Shown here: one piece after another, positions 8,208 to 17,139 of the stretch
Layout of the letters: every line of letters begins with the position of its first letter
Numbering within the stretch: position 1 is the stretch's first letter
Source: Psychromonas aquimarina ATCC BAA-1526
GTDB lineage: Bacteria; Pseudomonadota; Gammaproteobacteria; Enterobacterales; Psychromonadaceae
Length of the DNA stretch: 32,533 nt
NCBI RefSeq assembly: GCF_000428725.1
Contig: NZ_AUAM01000046.1
Coordinates: forward strand, 1-32,533
Reading direction: 5' to 3'
Notes under the pieces: generated by a model
Told to the model about the DNA's origin: nothing
What the model saw: only the letters and a program-made list of their open reading frames with translations
Databases searched by the model: none
Position numbers and translations under genes: made by a program

Positions 8208-9107
8208 ATGGGCAGTGATAAAAATATTGATTTAAATCTGTTAAGTGTTTTTATGGTGGTTTGTCGTACCGGCTCAATTACTCTGGCCGCTGAAGAGCTC
8301 AATCTGAATCAGTCCTCAGTAAGTAACGCTGTTTCAAGGTTTAAAAAAGTGGTGGGAGAGCCTCTTTTTATCCGGGCAGGGCGGGGCATCGAACCTACCG
8401 CCGCTGCGCAGGATCTTTATAAAAATTTAAAAGAACCCATGGGACGTATCGATCAGCTGTTATCGGGGGCTGCAGATTTTGATGCCGCCACCTCCGGGCG
8501 GGAATTTAAGGTGATCGCTACCGACTATATTATTCAGACACTGCTGCCGTCAGTGCAGCAGATGCTGACGGATTTATCGCTCAGTATTACCTTTAAAGAA
8601 AGCTCAAGTGATGCACAGGAGATGCTTCATCTGCTTGAGCTTGAAAAGGCTGACCTTTTAATTGATGTTGTGCCGCCGTTTGAAGGGCGCTGGGAGTCTG
8701 AAAAAATAATTTCTGATCAAGGGGTTTGTGTGGTCAGGAAGGGACACCCGCGGATTAACGGCAGTATCTCAATCGATCAGTATCTCAATGAAAAACACGT
8801 TTTTCTTACCCTCAAACGTTTAAATTCGACTGGACTTGAGCTGATGTCACTGCAGGCATTACCTGAGCGGAAAATGCTCACGGAGCAGTCTTCAATGATG
8901 AGTATGTTAGCCACAGTAAAAAATTCTGATGCGATTGGTTTAACTATTTCACGTTATGCTGCGCAGTTTGCACCGCTTTTTAATCTGCAGGTACTGGAGG
9001 TACCGTTTTCATCTAAACCTATTGATTTTTATATGATATGGAATAAAAAATTTAACCACAACCCCGCCCACAAATGGTTAAGAAAAAGCATAAAAGAGAC
9101 TATCTGA
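8208..9107 (+). CDS. LysR-family transcriptional regulator
   Basis: A DNA-binding regulator with an N-terminal winged helix-turn-helix (about residues 5-65: IDLNLLSVFMVVCRTGSITLA, then LNLNQSSVSNAVSRFK) and a C-terminal periplasmic-binding-protein-like effector domain. The family normally binds operators with a T-N11-A core and often controls a divergent gene. I chose ATG 8208 because GGAG lies six bases upstream. A longer frame from TTG 8184 has no better support. It is divergent from the beta-barrel gene and convergent with the alkylsulfatase-like gene. Both of those carry the same upstream element, so this protein is the obvious candidate to control them. The effector is unknown; a sulfate ester or its product alcohol would be a guess. 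Confidence 0.9.
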   Translation: MGSDKNIDLNLLSVFMVVCRTGSITLAAEELNLNQSSVSNAVSRFKKVVGEPLFIRAGRGIEPTAAAQDLYKNLKEPMGRIDQLLSGAADFDAATSGREFKVIATDYIIQTLLPSVQQMLTDLSLSITFKESSSDAQEMLHLLELEKADLLIDVVPPFEGRWESEKIISDQGVCVVRKGHPRINGSISIDQYLNEKHVFLTLKRLNSTGLELMSLQALPERKMLTEQSSMMSMLATVKNSDAIGLTISRYAAQFAPLFNLQVLEVPFSSKPIDFYMIWNKKFNHNPAHKWLRKSIKETI

Positions 9108-9133
9108 AGAGTTTGATTTTTTCATCCATACAA

Positions 9134-9172
9134 TTTCAGCTCGAACCGTCCTGCACACGACTCGAGCTGAAA
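9134..9172. terminator. Hairpin between the convergent lysR and alkylsulfatase-like genes
   Basis: TTTCAGCTCGA (9134-9144) is perfectly inverted at 9162-9172, with GTC/GAC extending the pairing inside the loop. It fills the 70-bp gap between two convergent genes. A strong T run is missing on both sides, so it may be a weak bidirectional terminator. Confidence 0.5.
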
Positions 9173-9177
9173 CCTTA

Positions 9178-11142
9178 TTAACGACCGACGATAGCCATAT
9201 TTGTTACCGTAAGGCGAGTTGCGTTATATACTTTTCTGAGAGTTTTATCTGCCGGTTTTTCACTGCTGAAGAAGAAGGTATCAACTAACTCTTTCTTACT
9301 GATAGTTTTAGACGGTAGACCTGCTATTGAGCCGGCATTAGCAATCAGATTACCGTTACGTATACCAAATACATAAGCGCTGCCGTCTACAGATAAGTTA
9401 ATTAACTCCTGCGTGGTTGTTACCTTTTCCGGATCAAATTTAACCCTTAAGATCTTAAATATATTTTCAAGGTCTAATTCATATAACTTCTCGGCCGGCA
9501 TACCCACTAAATTCGCCATGTTCGGGAGGGAGCCTTTCTCCAGCTCCATCGCTCCGGTAAGGGCCCAGTTTCTCCAGCCTGGAACAGACTGCTCAAATCC
9601 CCACTGACGCATCGCTTGAGCTTTGACATTACGTGCATCCTGATCCTCCGGATTAACCCGGATCACCCAGGTGGTAATATCCATGGCCCAGCCGTAGTCG
9701 CCTTTATCAATCGCCTGTTTAGCGGTTTTAACTATCACATCACGTCCGCCCAGCTGCTCGACATATAAGGCGGCGCGCTTGTGGAAGTCCGGTTTAGCAT
9801 GTTCAGTCGGATCACCTTCATACCAGCCCAGATAACCTGTATAGATGTTTTTAACATTCTGTTCAACAGAGCCCCGTACCGGACGCAGATAATCATGAGA
9901 TGCGACCTGCTCTGGTAATTTAATATTTTCAGCTAACTCATCACGAGTCTGGCCTTCATTCATTAAGCGGATGGTCTGATCTTCCATATGCTGCAGTGAA
10001 TCACGCCATACCAGCAGCAGTGATTCCATATCAACAGCACCGTCAACTGCCCGGCCATGGTGGTTAGTCATACTGGTAGGGTGATAACGGCGCATCCGGT
10101 CAACAGAGCTCATCCACTCCTGAGCATCCCGGTATTTATGCCCGCGTATTGAATATAAGTTAGGAACGGTTTCTCCCTGAATTGCATCACCTGCCAGTAA
10201 GGTGCCGGATTTTGGAATATAAACAGCGATATGATCCGGTGCTTCACCGGGAACATGGAACAATTCCATCTCTACACCGTCAACAGAGAGAGTTATTTTA
10301 TCTTCAAAGGTCAGGTTAGGTGTCGCTGTATATGCTCCTTTAGCACGGTCTTCAAAAGCTCCTTCATACTTAGTACCGACGCCCTGGTTAACGAAACCCT
10401 GCGGGCCTAGTTCAAGCATTGCACCAAAAGCGTAAACACCACGCTGACTCATGATCGGCGAAGCAAAGCCGCCCTCAAGTGCCAGATTCTCCATAAATGT
10501 AGAGTGAGCAATAACATTGATTTTACCGTCTGCAATATCCTGAGGTTTTACATAACCGGCTGTTCCAGAATGCTGGTCAGGATGATGGTGTGAATAAATA
10601 ACAGTATGCACAGGTTTAGTGATGCCTGTTACTTTACGGAATTTTTCAAGGACTTTACGGCCGACTTCATTGTTGTAGTGAGTATCAAAGACAATTAGAC
10701 CCGTATCACCGACAATGATGGTTGAGTTAGTGAACTCAAACCCCTGCATCTGATAGATATTCTTACCTAGCTGGTAAATAGCCGGGCGGATGCGTTTCTG
10801 AAAGTCTTTAAGTTCGTCATGAACAGTATCTGAAGCCGCAATAGCTGTATCACGCGCTTTAGCACGTTTATAGTCACCAAGACCGGCACTTGCATCCAGC
10901 TCCCATAAAACTTTAGGCAGATCAAATGTTTGTTTCAGTTTCGCTAACGGGCGGTAATGGTCTTTTTCGTAAGAAATATCAAGCACTTTAACTGGTGCAA
11001 GCGCATTAACTGCATTACCTGATTCAAATACCTGCACATTTGAGAAATCAGTATTGCAGGCTGTGCCTTTTTCGTGCTGATGAGTGCCGGCAGTCACGCT
11101 GAAAGAAGTTGTCAGCAAAAGCGCTATTATTGATTTTTTCAT
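9178..11142 (-). CDS. Alkylsulfatase-like metallo-beta-lactamase-fold hydrolase, secreted
   Basis: A 654-residue protein of the SdsA1/YjcS alkylsulfatase family, which cleaves sulfate esters such as dodecyl sulfate with two zinc ions. The order of domains is signal peptide (MKKSIIALLLTTSFSVTAG), metallo-beta-lactamase domain (about 120-370), alkylsulfatase dimerisation domain (about 370-510) and SCP-2-like C-terminal domain (about 520-654). Metal-site segments visible are SHHHPDQHSG (184-193), PGEAPDH (298-304), GDA with Asp319, and NHHG (360-363). The usual HxHxDH motif reads HHHPDQ here, and the ENxTHTLHN segment of SdsA1, as I remember it, is replaced by GDAIQGETVPNLYS. Substrate and even reaction could therefore differ from classical alkylsulfatases. 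The LYSIRGHKYRDAQEW segment keeps it in the family. Expression is probably controlled through the element at 11196-11270. Confidence 0.85.
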   Translation of the reverse strand: MKKSIIALLLTTSFSVTAGTHQHEKGTACNTDFSNVQVFESGNAVNALAPVKVLDISYEKDHYRPLAKLKQTFDLPKVLWELDASAGLGDYKRAKARDTAIAASDTVHDELKDFQKRIRPAIYQLGKNIYQMQGFEFTNSTIIVGDTGLIVFDTHYNNEVGRKVLEKFRKVTGITKPVHTVIYSHHHPDQHSGTAGYVKPQDIADGKINVIAHSTFMENLALEGGFASPIMSQRGVYAFGAMLELGPQGFVNQGVGTKYEGAFEDRAKGAYTATPNLTFEDKITLSVDGVEMELFHVPGEAPDHIAVYIPKSGTLLAGDAIQGETVPNLYSIRGHKYRDAQEWMSSVDRMRRYHPTSMTNHHGRAVDGAVDMESLLLVWRDSLQHMEDQTIRLMNEGQTRDELAENIKLPEQVASHDYLRPVRGSVEQNVKNIYTGYLGWYEGDPTEHAKPDFHKRAALYVEQLGGRDVIVKTAKQAIDKGDYGWAMDITTWVIRVNPEDQDARNVKAQAMRQWGFEQSVPGWRNWALTGAMELEKGSLPNMANLVGMPAEKLYELDLENIFKILRVKFDPEKVTTTQELINLSVDGSAYVFGIRNGNLIANAGSIAGLPSKTISKKELVDTFFFSSEKPADKTLRKVYNATRLTVTNMAIVGR

Positions 11143-11195
11143 AAAATATACCCTATTTAAAGTTGTCGTTTTTTTGTTCGCTGTAAGTTAATAAA

Positions 11196-11270
11196 GCCAG
11201 TATAAAGGCTGAAAAGGTTTATTAAATGAATCTAAGGCGTCTTTAAATATTGATTTGGTAAATGTGTTGG
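11196..11270 (-). promoter_or_regulatory. Promoter/operator of the alkylsulfatase-like gene, shared element copy 2
   Basis: About 79 percent identical to 8125-8199 without gaps. The strictly shared blocks are GCCAGTATAAAG at the gene-proximal end and AATATTGATTTGGT distally (plus-strand reading). The -10 TATACT (complement 11199-11204) lies about 57 bp before the start codon at 11142, nearly the same spacing as copy 1. This is a probable common binding site for the neighbouring LysR protein. Confidence 0.65.
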
Positions 11271-11350
11271 CTGCTGTTTTTTTAAACTGTGGTGTACAGA
11301 GCAAAAGCTGTCTTTAAAAAGTAGAGGAAGGTTTTTTGTGCAGCGGACAG

Positions 11351-11379
11351 AGGCTCTTTAACTATAAATTAAAGAGCCT
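11351..11379. terminator. Hairpin after the antiporter gene
   Basis: AGGCTCTTTAA (11351-11361) is perfectly inverted at 11369-11379 with a 7-nt loop. It begins 5 bp beyond the stop codon of the minus-strand antiporter gene. There is no long T run directly after it, so it may act as a terminator or an RNA-stabilising 3' hairpin. Confidence 0.5.
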
Positions 11380-11383
11380 GTGT

Positions 11384-13864
11384 TTATTCGTGCCTTTCAT
11401 GGGTTTCATGTTCTAAATGGTCTGCAAACATTTCTCCAAGATGGACATCTTTAGCAATAATATTTTTTAGTTTATGAATATCCAGCCAGATTAGTTCAAC
11501 AGGGGTGACTGCTTTCGCGCAGTTTTTATAGCGGCCGGTTAAAAATGCATAAACGCCGATTATCGAACCGACTTCAACGATATCCTCACGTGAAATACAG
11601 ATCAGATCCACCTTGCCGTGCATGACTACGGCTATTGAGGAGGTGCGTCTGTTCTGCCGGTAGATAAGTTCACCGCTGTTGTAAATCTGCCGTTTGGCAA
11701 GTTTACCTAACGCCGCCAGGCTTCTGTTTTTAATCCCTTTTGCCCAGGGCATTGCCGCCAGCTGTTTGCTGATCTCCTTAGCGGTCACGTTATGGGGCTG
11801 CTGCTGCAGATGTGCTAGTTTATTTTCTACTTCAATGGTCAGTATATTAGCTTCGCTTTCATCTAATACTCCTTCTGAAATCAGATCATCAAGATAAACG
11901 CGCTCTAAATTAAGCATTAAACGGTGTGCTGAATGAGTTTCCAGGCTGTAGGAAAGGTCTGGAAAGTTTTCTCTAAGTTCCTGAATATGTAAACGGGTAT
12001 GTTGTTTATTAGACTCTATATCCTGCACAGCAGCCTGCGCATCCTGCTTTGAAGTCGACAGCGAGGAAATATGCTTTTCTATCTCTTCCTGCGCCTGAAT
12101 AAATCCTCGTGCGGTATCATAACTTAGTGCTAAGCGTTCAAATGAAAAGTGTACAATAATGCGGTTAAAACCGGGAATGTGGTTAAAAAAGCGCACGTAA
12201 CTGGGGGTTTTCCAAAAATCAAACAGCGTACTGCGCGGCGATATCTGCGGATTACCGTCTAGTGCTACTTCCACTGCATTTACCAGCTGCTTAGTTGCGG
12301 TGCCGGTTAATGCCCCCTGTCTGAACTGCGACCAGTAGAACTGCCGTTCGGTTTCTAATAAACGCCGGTTAAAAGCGATACGTAAATCTTCGTCCTGTAT
12401 AACGATGCTGCTTTGCTGTTCAGCGGGTTTATGTATCTTATTTAACGGCTTAGTTAAGCCCGTCCAGTTAGCGCGCTGCAGAAACTCATTCTGCTGCAGC
12501 TGCGGCAGTTCGTTTAAAAGACGCTGTTTTATGGAAAATTTTGCTTTGTCTAAACTGGCTTGTTTGGCTGGTGGGAGTTTATCCAGTCCTAAATACCTTA
12601 ATACCATGGTCATGGTGCTGGAGTTAATAACTATGGTTAAGACCACTATTCCAGCGGTTAAAAACAGGACCTGATCACCAAGCTCTTTTGCCAGCATAGT
12701 ATCTTGAGCGATAATTAAGGCTAATGCTAAAGAGACCGCACCACGCAGACCTCCCCATACTAAAACGATAGCTTTTTCTTTATTAATGCCGATACCTATG
12801 CGTTTAAGCAGAGGCATAAATACCATCACAGACAGTGCGCGAATAACCTGAATACCGAGATATAAACCTGCTAAGGTGATCCACCATTCCAGTACATCTA
12901 AACGAATTCGCGAGGCGATAATGATACCAACGAGAATAAAAATAAGAGTATTAGCAATATGTGCCATCATCTGCCAGAAATGATGTAAAAAACCGGCAAC
13001 TTCCGGCGATATGCGCGTACGTCCGATACTGGCAAGCAGCAGACCTAAGGCCACTACGGCAACTACACCGGAAACATGGAAAACATTTTCAGCAATAAAA
13101 TAAGCAATATAAGCGGCCGAGATAGTCAGGGTGATCTCTATAATAGGCTGATTAAACAGACGTCCTACCCATAATAAAATCACCGCGCCGACACCCAGGC
13201 CGATTAACAGGCCTAATAAAACCACCGATAAAAAGCTGCCGGAAATGGTGAAAACATTAAAACTGGCCTCTGCGCCTTCTGCGACACTTAACAACCCGTA
13301 AAACAGGGTGAATAAAACGATGGCAGTACCGTCATTTAACAGTGACTCCCCCTCAATCAAGGTCTCTAAGCGCTTGCGCGAGCTGACCTCTTTTAATAAA
13401 GAGACAACGGCTACGGGATCCGTGGCGCTGATTAGTGCGCCGAATAGAAAACAGACGGTCCAGGACCACTGCCAGGGGAAAAAGTAATAGGCTAAAACAG
13501 CCGTTAAAGTAGTGGTAAGTATTAAGCCCGGAACAGCCAGTATGGCAATCTGGCTGAACATGCGCTTAAACAGATGGGTTTCCATAGCAAATGCAGATTC
13601 AAAAATAAGAGTGGGTAGAAACAGCAGTAGAATAAGGTGCGGGTCGATTAATGCCAGTTCGCCTAATGCTTGGTTCAGCTCGGGCAGGTTCGCTTCCATA
13701 TGCGCTGTACGGCTGTACAAACCTATGCTTAAACCGGCCAGCAGCAGGACCACGCTGTAGGGAGAAATTAGGATTTTCGGCAGGGATTTAACCAGTGCGC
13801 CAAGCAGCAGCGAAACCACTACAAACATCAAAATTAAAACACCGCTGTCTAAATGCATAAGCAA
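11384..13864 (-). CDS. CPA1-type Na+/H+ antiporter with cyclic-nucleotide-binding domain
   Basis: An 826-residue inner-membrane protein. Residues 1-425 form about 12-13 membrane segments with the CPA1 signatures SATDPVAVVSLLKE (146-159), EGESLLNDGTAIV (171-183, with the ion-binding ND pair) and WGGLRGAVSLALAL (370-383). A long hydrophilic, partly coiled-coil region follows (about 440-690). The last 130 residues look like a cAMP/cNMP-binding or CRP-like beta barrel (YNSGELIYRQNRRTSSIAVV, GKVDLICISREDIVEVGSII). The layout resembles eukaryotic SOS1 and sperm-type exchangers more than short bacterial NhaP. Antiport would be in exchange for protons, with regulation by a nucleotide or by ionic conditions inferred. 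It starts at ATG 13864 after an AAGGAG ribosome site; M3 is a less likely alternative. Confidence 0.9.
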   Translation of the reverse strand: MLMHLDSGVLILMFVVVSLLLGALVKSLPKILISPYSVVLLLAGLSIGLYSRTAHMEANLPELNQALGELALIDPHLILLLFLPTLIFESAFAMETHLFKRMFSQIAILAVPGLILTTTLTAVLAYYFFPWQWSWTVCFLFGALISATDPVAVVSLLKEVSSRKRLETLIEGESLLNDGTAIVLFTLFYGLLSVAEGAEASFNVFTISGSFLSVVLLGLLIGLGVGAVILLWVGRLFNQPIIEITLTISAAYIAYFIAENVFHVSGVVAVVALGLLLASIGRTRISPEVAGFLHHFWQMMAHIANTLIFILVGIIIASRIRLDVLEWWITLAGLYLGIQVIRALSVMVFMPLLKRIGIGINKEKAIVLVWGGLRGAVSLALALIIAQDTMLAKELGDQVLFLTAGIVVLTIVINSSTMTMVLRYLGLDKLPPAKQASLDKAKFSIKQRLLNELPQLQQNEFLQRANWTGLTKPLNKIHKPAEQQSSIVIQDEDLRIAFNRRLLETERQFYWSQFRQGALTGTATKQLVNAVEVALDGNPQISPRSTLFDFWKTPSYVRFFNHIPGFNRIIVHFSFERLALSYDTARGFIQAQEEIEKHISSLSTSKQDAQAAVQDIESNKQHTRLHIQELRENFPDLSYSLETHSAHRLMLNLERVYLDDLISEGVLDESEANILTIEVENKLAHLQQQPHNVTAKEISKQLAAMPWAKGIKNRSLAALGKLAKRQIYNSGELIYRQNRRTSSIAVVMHGKVDLICISREDIVEVGSIIGVYAFLTGRYKNCAKAVTPVELIWLDIHKLKNIIAKDVHLGEMFADHLEHETHERHE

Positions 13865-13923
13865 CTCCTTGGTTGTTATGATTTAGTTTAGTTCAATGCT
13901 GGACAGTGAGTTTTCGCAGGTAT

Positions 13924-13947
13924 AAAAAAACGCCCGTAAGGGCGTTT
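13924..13947 (-). terminator. Rho-independent terminator of the RRM gene
   Basis: On the minus strand AAACGCCC/GGGCGTTT form a perfect 8-bp stem with a 4-nt loop, followed by seven U. It lies 25 bp past the stop codon of the RRM gene. Confidence 0.85.
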
Positions 13948-13971
13948 AAAATGAGAGTTTAATTGAGAAAA

Positions 13972-14439
13972 TTAAACTTGTGCATTTTCTGCAGGGCGAG
14001 GGGCACGTTCGTTTGCTTCCCGTACTTTTAATGAACGTTCCTGGAACTCCTTTTCATTTAATGCATTAATTGCATTTTCCGCATCTTTTTCCGGCATTTC
14101 AACAAAGCCGAAACCGCGGCGCTTGCCGGTGTGTTTATCTTTCATTAAACGAACTGAAAGCACTTTACCGTGTTCAGAGAAAAGTGTGCGGATAGCCATT
14201 TCGTTTGCACGGTAGGGTAAGTTGCCGACATAAAGTGTTGTTGTAGCAAAATCGCTCTCAACGGCTTCGCTGCTCGGGCCTGATTTTTTAGTGCTGATAA
14301 ACTGGTTGGCAATACCTGTCGCTATGGCACCAGCTGCGAATAATGCTGCGCCGGAGATTGTTAGGTCGAGTATAGTAATAATGATAGAACCTAAAATTGC
14401 AACAGCAATAGAAAGCAACACAGACGTGTTTGATTTCAT
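13972..14439 (-). CDS. Membrane-anchored RNA-recognition-motif protein
   Basis: A 155-residue protein with two hydrophobic segments at about 7-25 and 28-46, then a short linker and a single RRM (about 67-145). RNP2 is LYVGNL (69-74) and RNP1 is KRRGFGFVEM (106-115), with the aromatic residues that stack on RNA intact. The tail is polar and proline-containing. Single-RRM proteins are known in marine gammaproteobacteria and cyanobacteria, often cold-induced. The membrane anchor suggests that RNA is held at the inner membrane. The start at ATG 14439 follows GAGG about 11 bases upstream. A long AT-rich region precedes it. The function is inferred from the domain only. Confidence 0.88.
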   Translation of the reverse strand: MKSNTSVLLSIAVAILGSIIITILDLTISGAALFAAGAIATGIANQFISTKKSGPSSEAVESDFATTTLYVGNLPYRANEMAIRTLFSEHGKVLSVRLMKDKHTGKRRGFGFVEMPEKDAENAINALNEKEFQERSLKVREANERAPRPAENAQV

Positions 14440-15077
14440 AATAAAATAACCTCAAAGGTAAATAGAAAAAGAATTGAATCAACTTAAATCTTTTCTTGGT
14501 GCTTTTGGCTTAGCAAAAAGTCTTGTCGATAAAATATAAAGGCTTTTTAATCCATGCCGTAAATCATCCATAAAAAAGCAATCGTATTGTAATCTAAATT
14601 CTGAGATTAAGTTAATTTCTTTAACAATTTTAGATTGATGGACATCAACCGGAGCTCTGTTTTGTGAAATAGGACACGCAGAAATGCTCTATTAACAGGC
14701 AGAAGTTGAGTGTTTTGTCGGCAAAAAGCGCTTTGCTTTAAGAAAATACCTTAGTTACTGATTTGTTAAATATTGTAAACAGTATTTTTGTGAAGATTAT
14801 ATACGGCCATAGATTTCTACCTCTTTTATCTGACGGATGCGCTCTATTAACTTGATTCATAGGTTAAATCCGCCTTTAACAAGACTGAGGTTAAAGTGCT
14901 CCGCTAAGCGGGAATTATATTCTGCTATTGTGCGGGGCACTATTAATCTAGTAATCGGTCATAAAGATAGCGGTTGATAGAGAAATTCGATAGAATGCAC
15001 AGCAATTAATTAGAGCCATAATGACACAGCACAGTGCACACAGTAAGCATGTCACAACATAGGTATTTAAAGTCTTC
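14440..15077. other. 638-bp gene-free divergent region between the RRM gene and lepA
   Basis: No convincing gene is visible. The left half is very AT-rich and would be the promoter and leader of the RRM gene. A possible minus-strand promoter is TTAACT with an 18-bp spacer to TACAAT at about 14590-14625. The direct repeat GCTCTATTAAC occurs at 14686-14696 and 14841-14851. Nearer lepA, GTGCTCCGC (14896-14904) pairs with GCGGGGCAC (14932-14940), competing with a smaller hairpin CCGCTAAGCGG. The rpoE-rseABC genes often found before lepA are absent. Confidence 0.4.
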
Positions 15078-16874
15078 ATGAAAAATATTCGTAACTTTTC
15101 AATCATCGCCCATATCGACCACGGCAAATCGACTCTTTCTGATCGTTTGATCAGCACTTGCGGCGGTTTAAGTGACCGTGAAATGGAAGCGCAGGTTCTT
15201 GATTCAATGGATATTGAACGTGAACGCGGCATTACTATTAAAGCGCAGAGTGTAACTCTGGACTACAAAGCCAAAGACGGTGAAACTTACCAGCTTAACT
15301 TTATCGATACACCCGGGCACGTTGATTTTTCATATGAAGTATCACGTTCATTAGCCGCCTGTGAAGGTGCATTACTGGTAGTTGATGCGGGTCAGGGGGT
15401 AGAAGCACAAACGCTTGCAAACTGTTATACCGCATTAGAAATGGATTTAGAGGTGGTGCCGATTTTAAATAAAATCGACTTACCAGCCGCTGAACCGGAT
15501 CGTGTTGCTGAAGAGATTGAAGACATTGTCGGTATCGACGCAACCGAAGCGGTACGCTGTTCTGCGAAAACCGGGTTAGGTGTTGACTTAGTTTTAGAAG
15601 AGATTGTACGTATGGTTCCACCACCGGAAGGTGATCCCGATGCGCCGCTGCAGGCGTTAATTATTGATTCATGGTTTGATAACTATCAGGGCGTGGTTTC
15701 CCTTGTACGTATCATGCATGGTCAGATTAAAGTCGGCGACCGCATGAAAGTGATGTCAACGGATCAAGTTCACCTGGTTGGTAAAGTGGGCTACTTCACT
15801 CCAAAACAGCATGAAACCGGTATCTTGAAAGCAGGTGAAGTGGGTTACGTTATCGCAGGCATCAAGGATATCTTAGGTGCGCCGGTTGGTGATACATTAA
15901 CTTTGGCAGGTGCTGAAGCGCCCGAGCCTTTAGGCGGATTTAAGCGTGTTCAACCGCAGGTATACGCGGGTCTGTTCCCGGTCAGTTCTGACGATTACGA
16001 AAACTTCCGTGATGCCCTGGGTAAATTAAGTATTAACGATGCATCGCTATTCTATGAACCAGAAAATTCATCTGCATTAGGTTTTGGTTTCCGCTGCGGT
16101 TTCTTAGGTTTATTACATATGGAGATCATTCAGGAGCGTTTAGAGCGTGAATATGATCTTGACCTGATTACCACAGCCCCTACGGTAGTTTATGAAGTTG
16201 AAACTAATGATGGTGCTGTTCAGTATGTTGACAGCCCGGCTAAATTACCTGCAGTGAATAATATTAAAGAAATTCGTGAGCCTATTGCAGAGTGTAATAT
16301 ATTAGTACCACAAGAGTATCTGGGTAATGTTATTACCCTATGTATTAATAAACGCGGCGTGCAGACCAAAATGGCTTATCACGGCAACCAGGTTGCATTA
16401 ACTTACCATATCCCAATGGGTGAAGTGGTAATGGACTTCTTTGACCGTTTGAAATCAACCAGCCGCGGTTATGCATCTCTTGAGTATAACTTTGAACGTT
16501 TTGAAGCCGCTGACATGGTACGTGTTGATGTCTTGATTAACGGCGATCGGGTGGATGCGCTGGCATTAATCACGCATCGTACAAACTCTGAAAATTATGG
16601 TCGTGAATTAGTTGAAAAAATGAAAGATCTCATTCCTCGTCAGATGTTTAATATTGCAATACAAGCTGCGATTGGTGGTAAAATAATTGCTCGTTCAACG
16701 GTGCGTCAGTTGACTAAAAACGTATTGGCAAAATGTTACGGTGGTGATATCAGCCGTAAGAAAAAACTATTGAAGAAGCAGAAAGAGGGTAAAAAACGCA
16801 TGAAGTCTGTGGGTAATGTTGATGTACCTCAGGAAGCGTTCTTAGCTGTACTGCATATAGGCAAAGACAAATAA
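15078..16874 (+). CDS. lepA: Elongation factor 4 (LepA)
   Basis: LepA is a ribosome-bound GTPase that affects translation under stress and in initiation. The 598 residues show the GTPase motifs AHIDHGKST (11-19), DTPGH (77-81) and NKID (131-134), then domain II, the EF-G-like domains III and V, and the LepA-specific C-terminal domain ending in lysine-rich [20 protein letters not shown]. Length and order are standard. The ribosome site before ATG 15078 is weak. A strong terminator follows at 16905, so lepB is likely to have its own promoter despite the conserved order. Confidence 0.98.
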   Translation: MKNIRNFSIIAHIDHGKSTLSDRLISTCGGLSDREMEAQVLDSMDIERERGITIKAQSVTLDYKAKDGETYQLNFIDTPGHVDFSYEVSRSLAACEGALLVVDAGQGVEAQTLANCYTALEMDLEVVPILNKIDLPAAEPDRVAEEIEDIVGIDATEAVRCSAKTGLGVDLVLEEIVRMVPPPEGDPDAPLQALIIDSWFDNYQGVVSLVRIMHGQIKVGDRMKVMSTDQVHLVGKVGYFTPKQHETGILKAGEVGYVIAGIKDILGAPVGDTLTLAGAEAPEPLGGFKRVQPQVYAGLFPVSSDDYENFRDALGKLSINDASLFYEPENSSALGFGFRCGFLGLLHMEIIQERLEREYDLDLITTAPTVVYEVETNDGAVQYVDSPAKLPAVNNIKEIREPIAECNILVPQEYLGNVITLCINKRGVQTKMAYHGNQVALTYHIPMGEVVMDFFDRLKSTSRGYASLEYNFERFEAADMVRVDVLINGDRVDALALITHRTNSENYGRELVEKMKDLIPRQMFNIAIQAAIGGKIIARSTVRQLTKNVLAKCYGGDISRKKKLLKKQKEGKKRMKSVGNVDVPQEAFLAVLHIGKDK

Positions 16875-16904
16875 TTGAACCATTGTTCTTTCTGTTAGTC
16901 ATTT

Positions 16905-16941
16905 AAAAATGCGCAGGTATTAAAAACCTGCGCATTTTTTG
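16905..16941 (+). terminator. Rho-independent terminator after lepA
   Basis: GCGCAGGT and ACCTGCGC form a strong stem extended by A/T pairs, with a 7-nt loop and a run of six T. It begins 31 bp after the lepA stop. Confidence 0.9.
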
Positions 16942-17139
16942 CTTTTTAAACACTCTGTGAAACAACCTGAAATGATGTCGTTTCATTAACGCAGCTTCAG
17001 CTGAAAGATGCTGATTCTGCTTACTGTGCCGGTTACATAACCAGTGTAACTGCACTTATCAGTCATATTAGTTAAACCGATATTAATGGATTATGTCAGC
17101 TTAAATAATATGATTTTATAAATATATAAAGGAATCAAA

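Noticed and set aside
14948-15232. 94-codon minus-strand frame overlapping the lepA start
   Set aside because: It lies largely opposite lepA, whose sequence is strongly conserved, and shows no family features or ribosome site.
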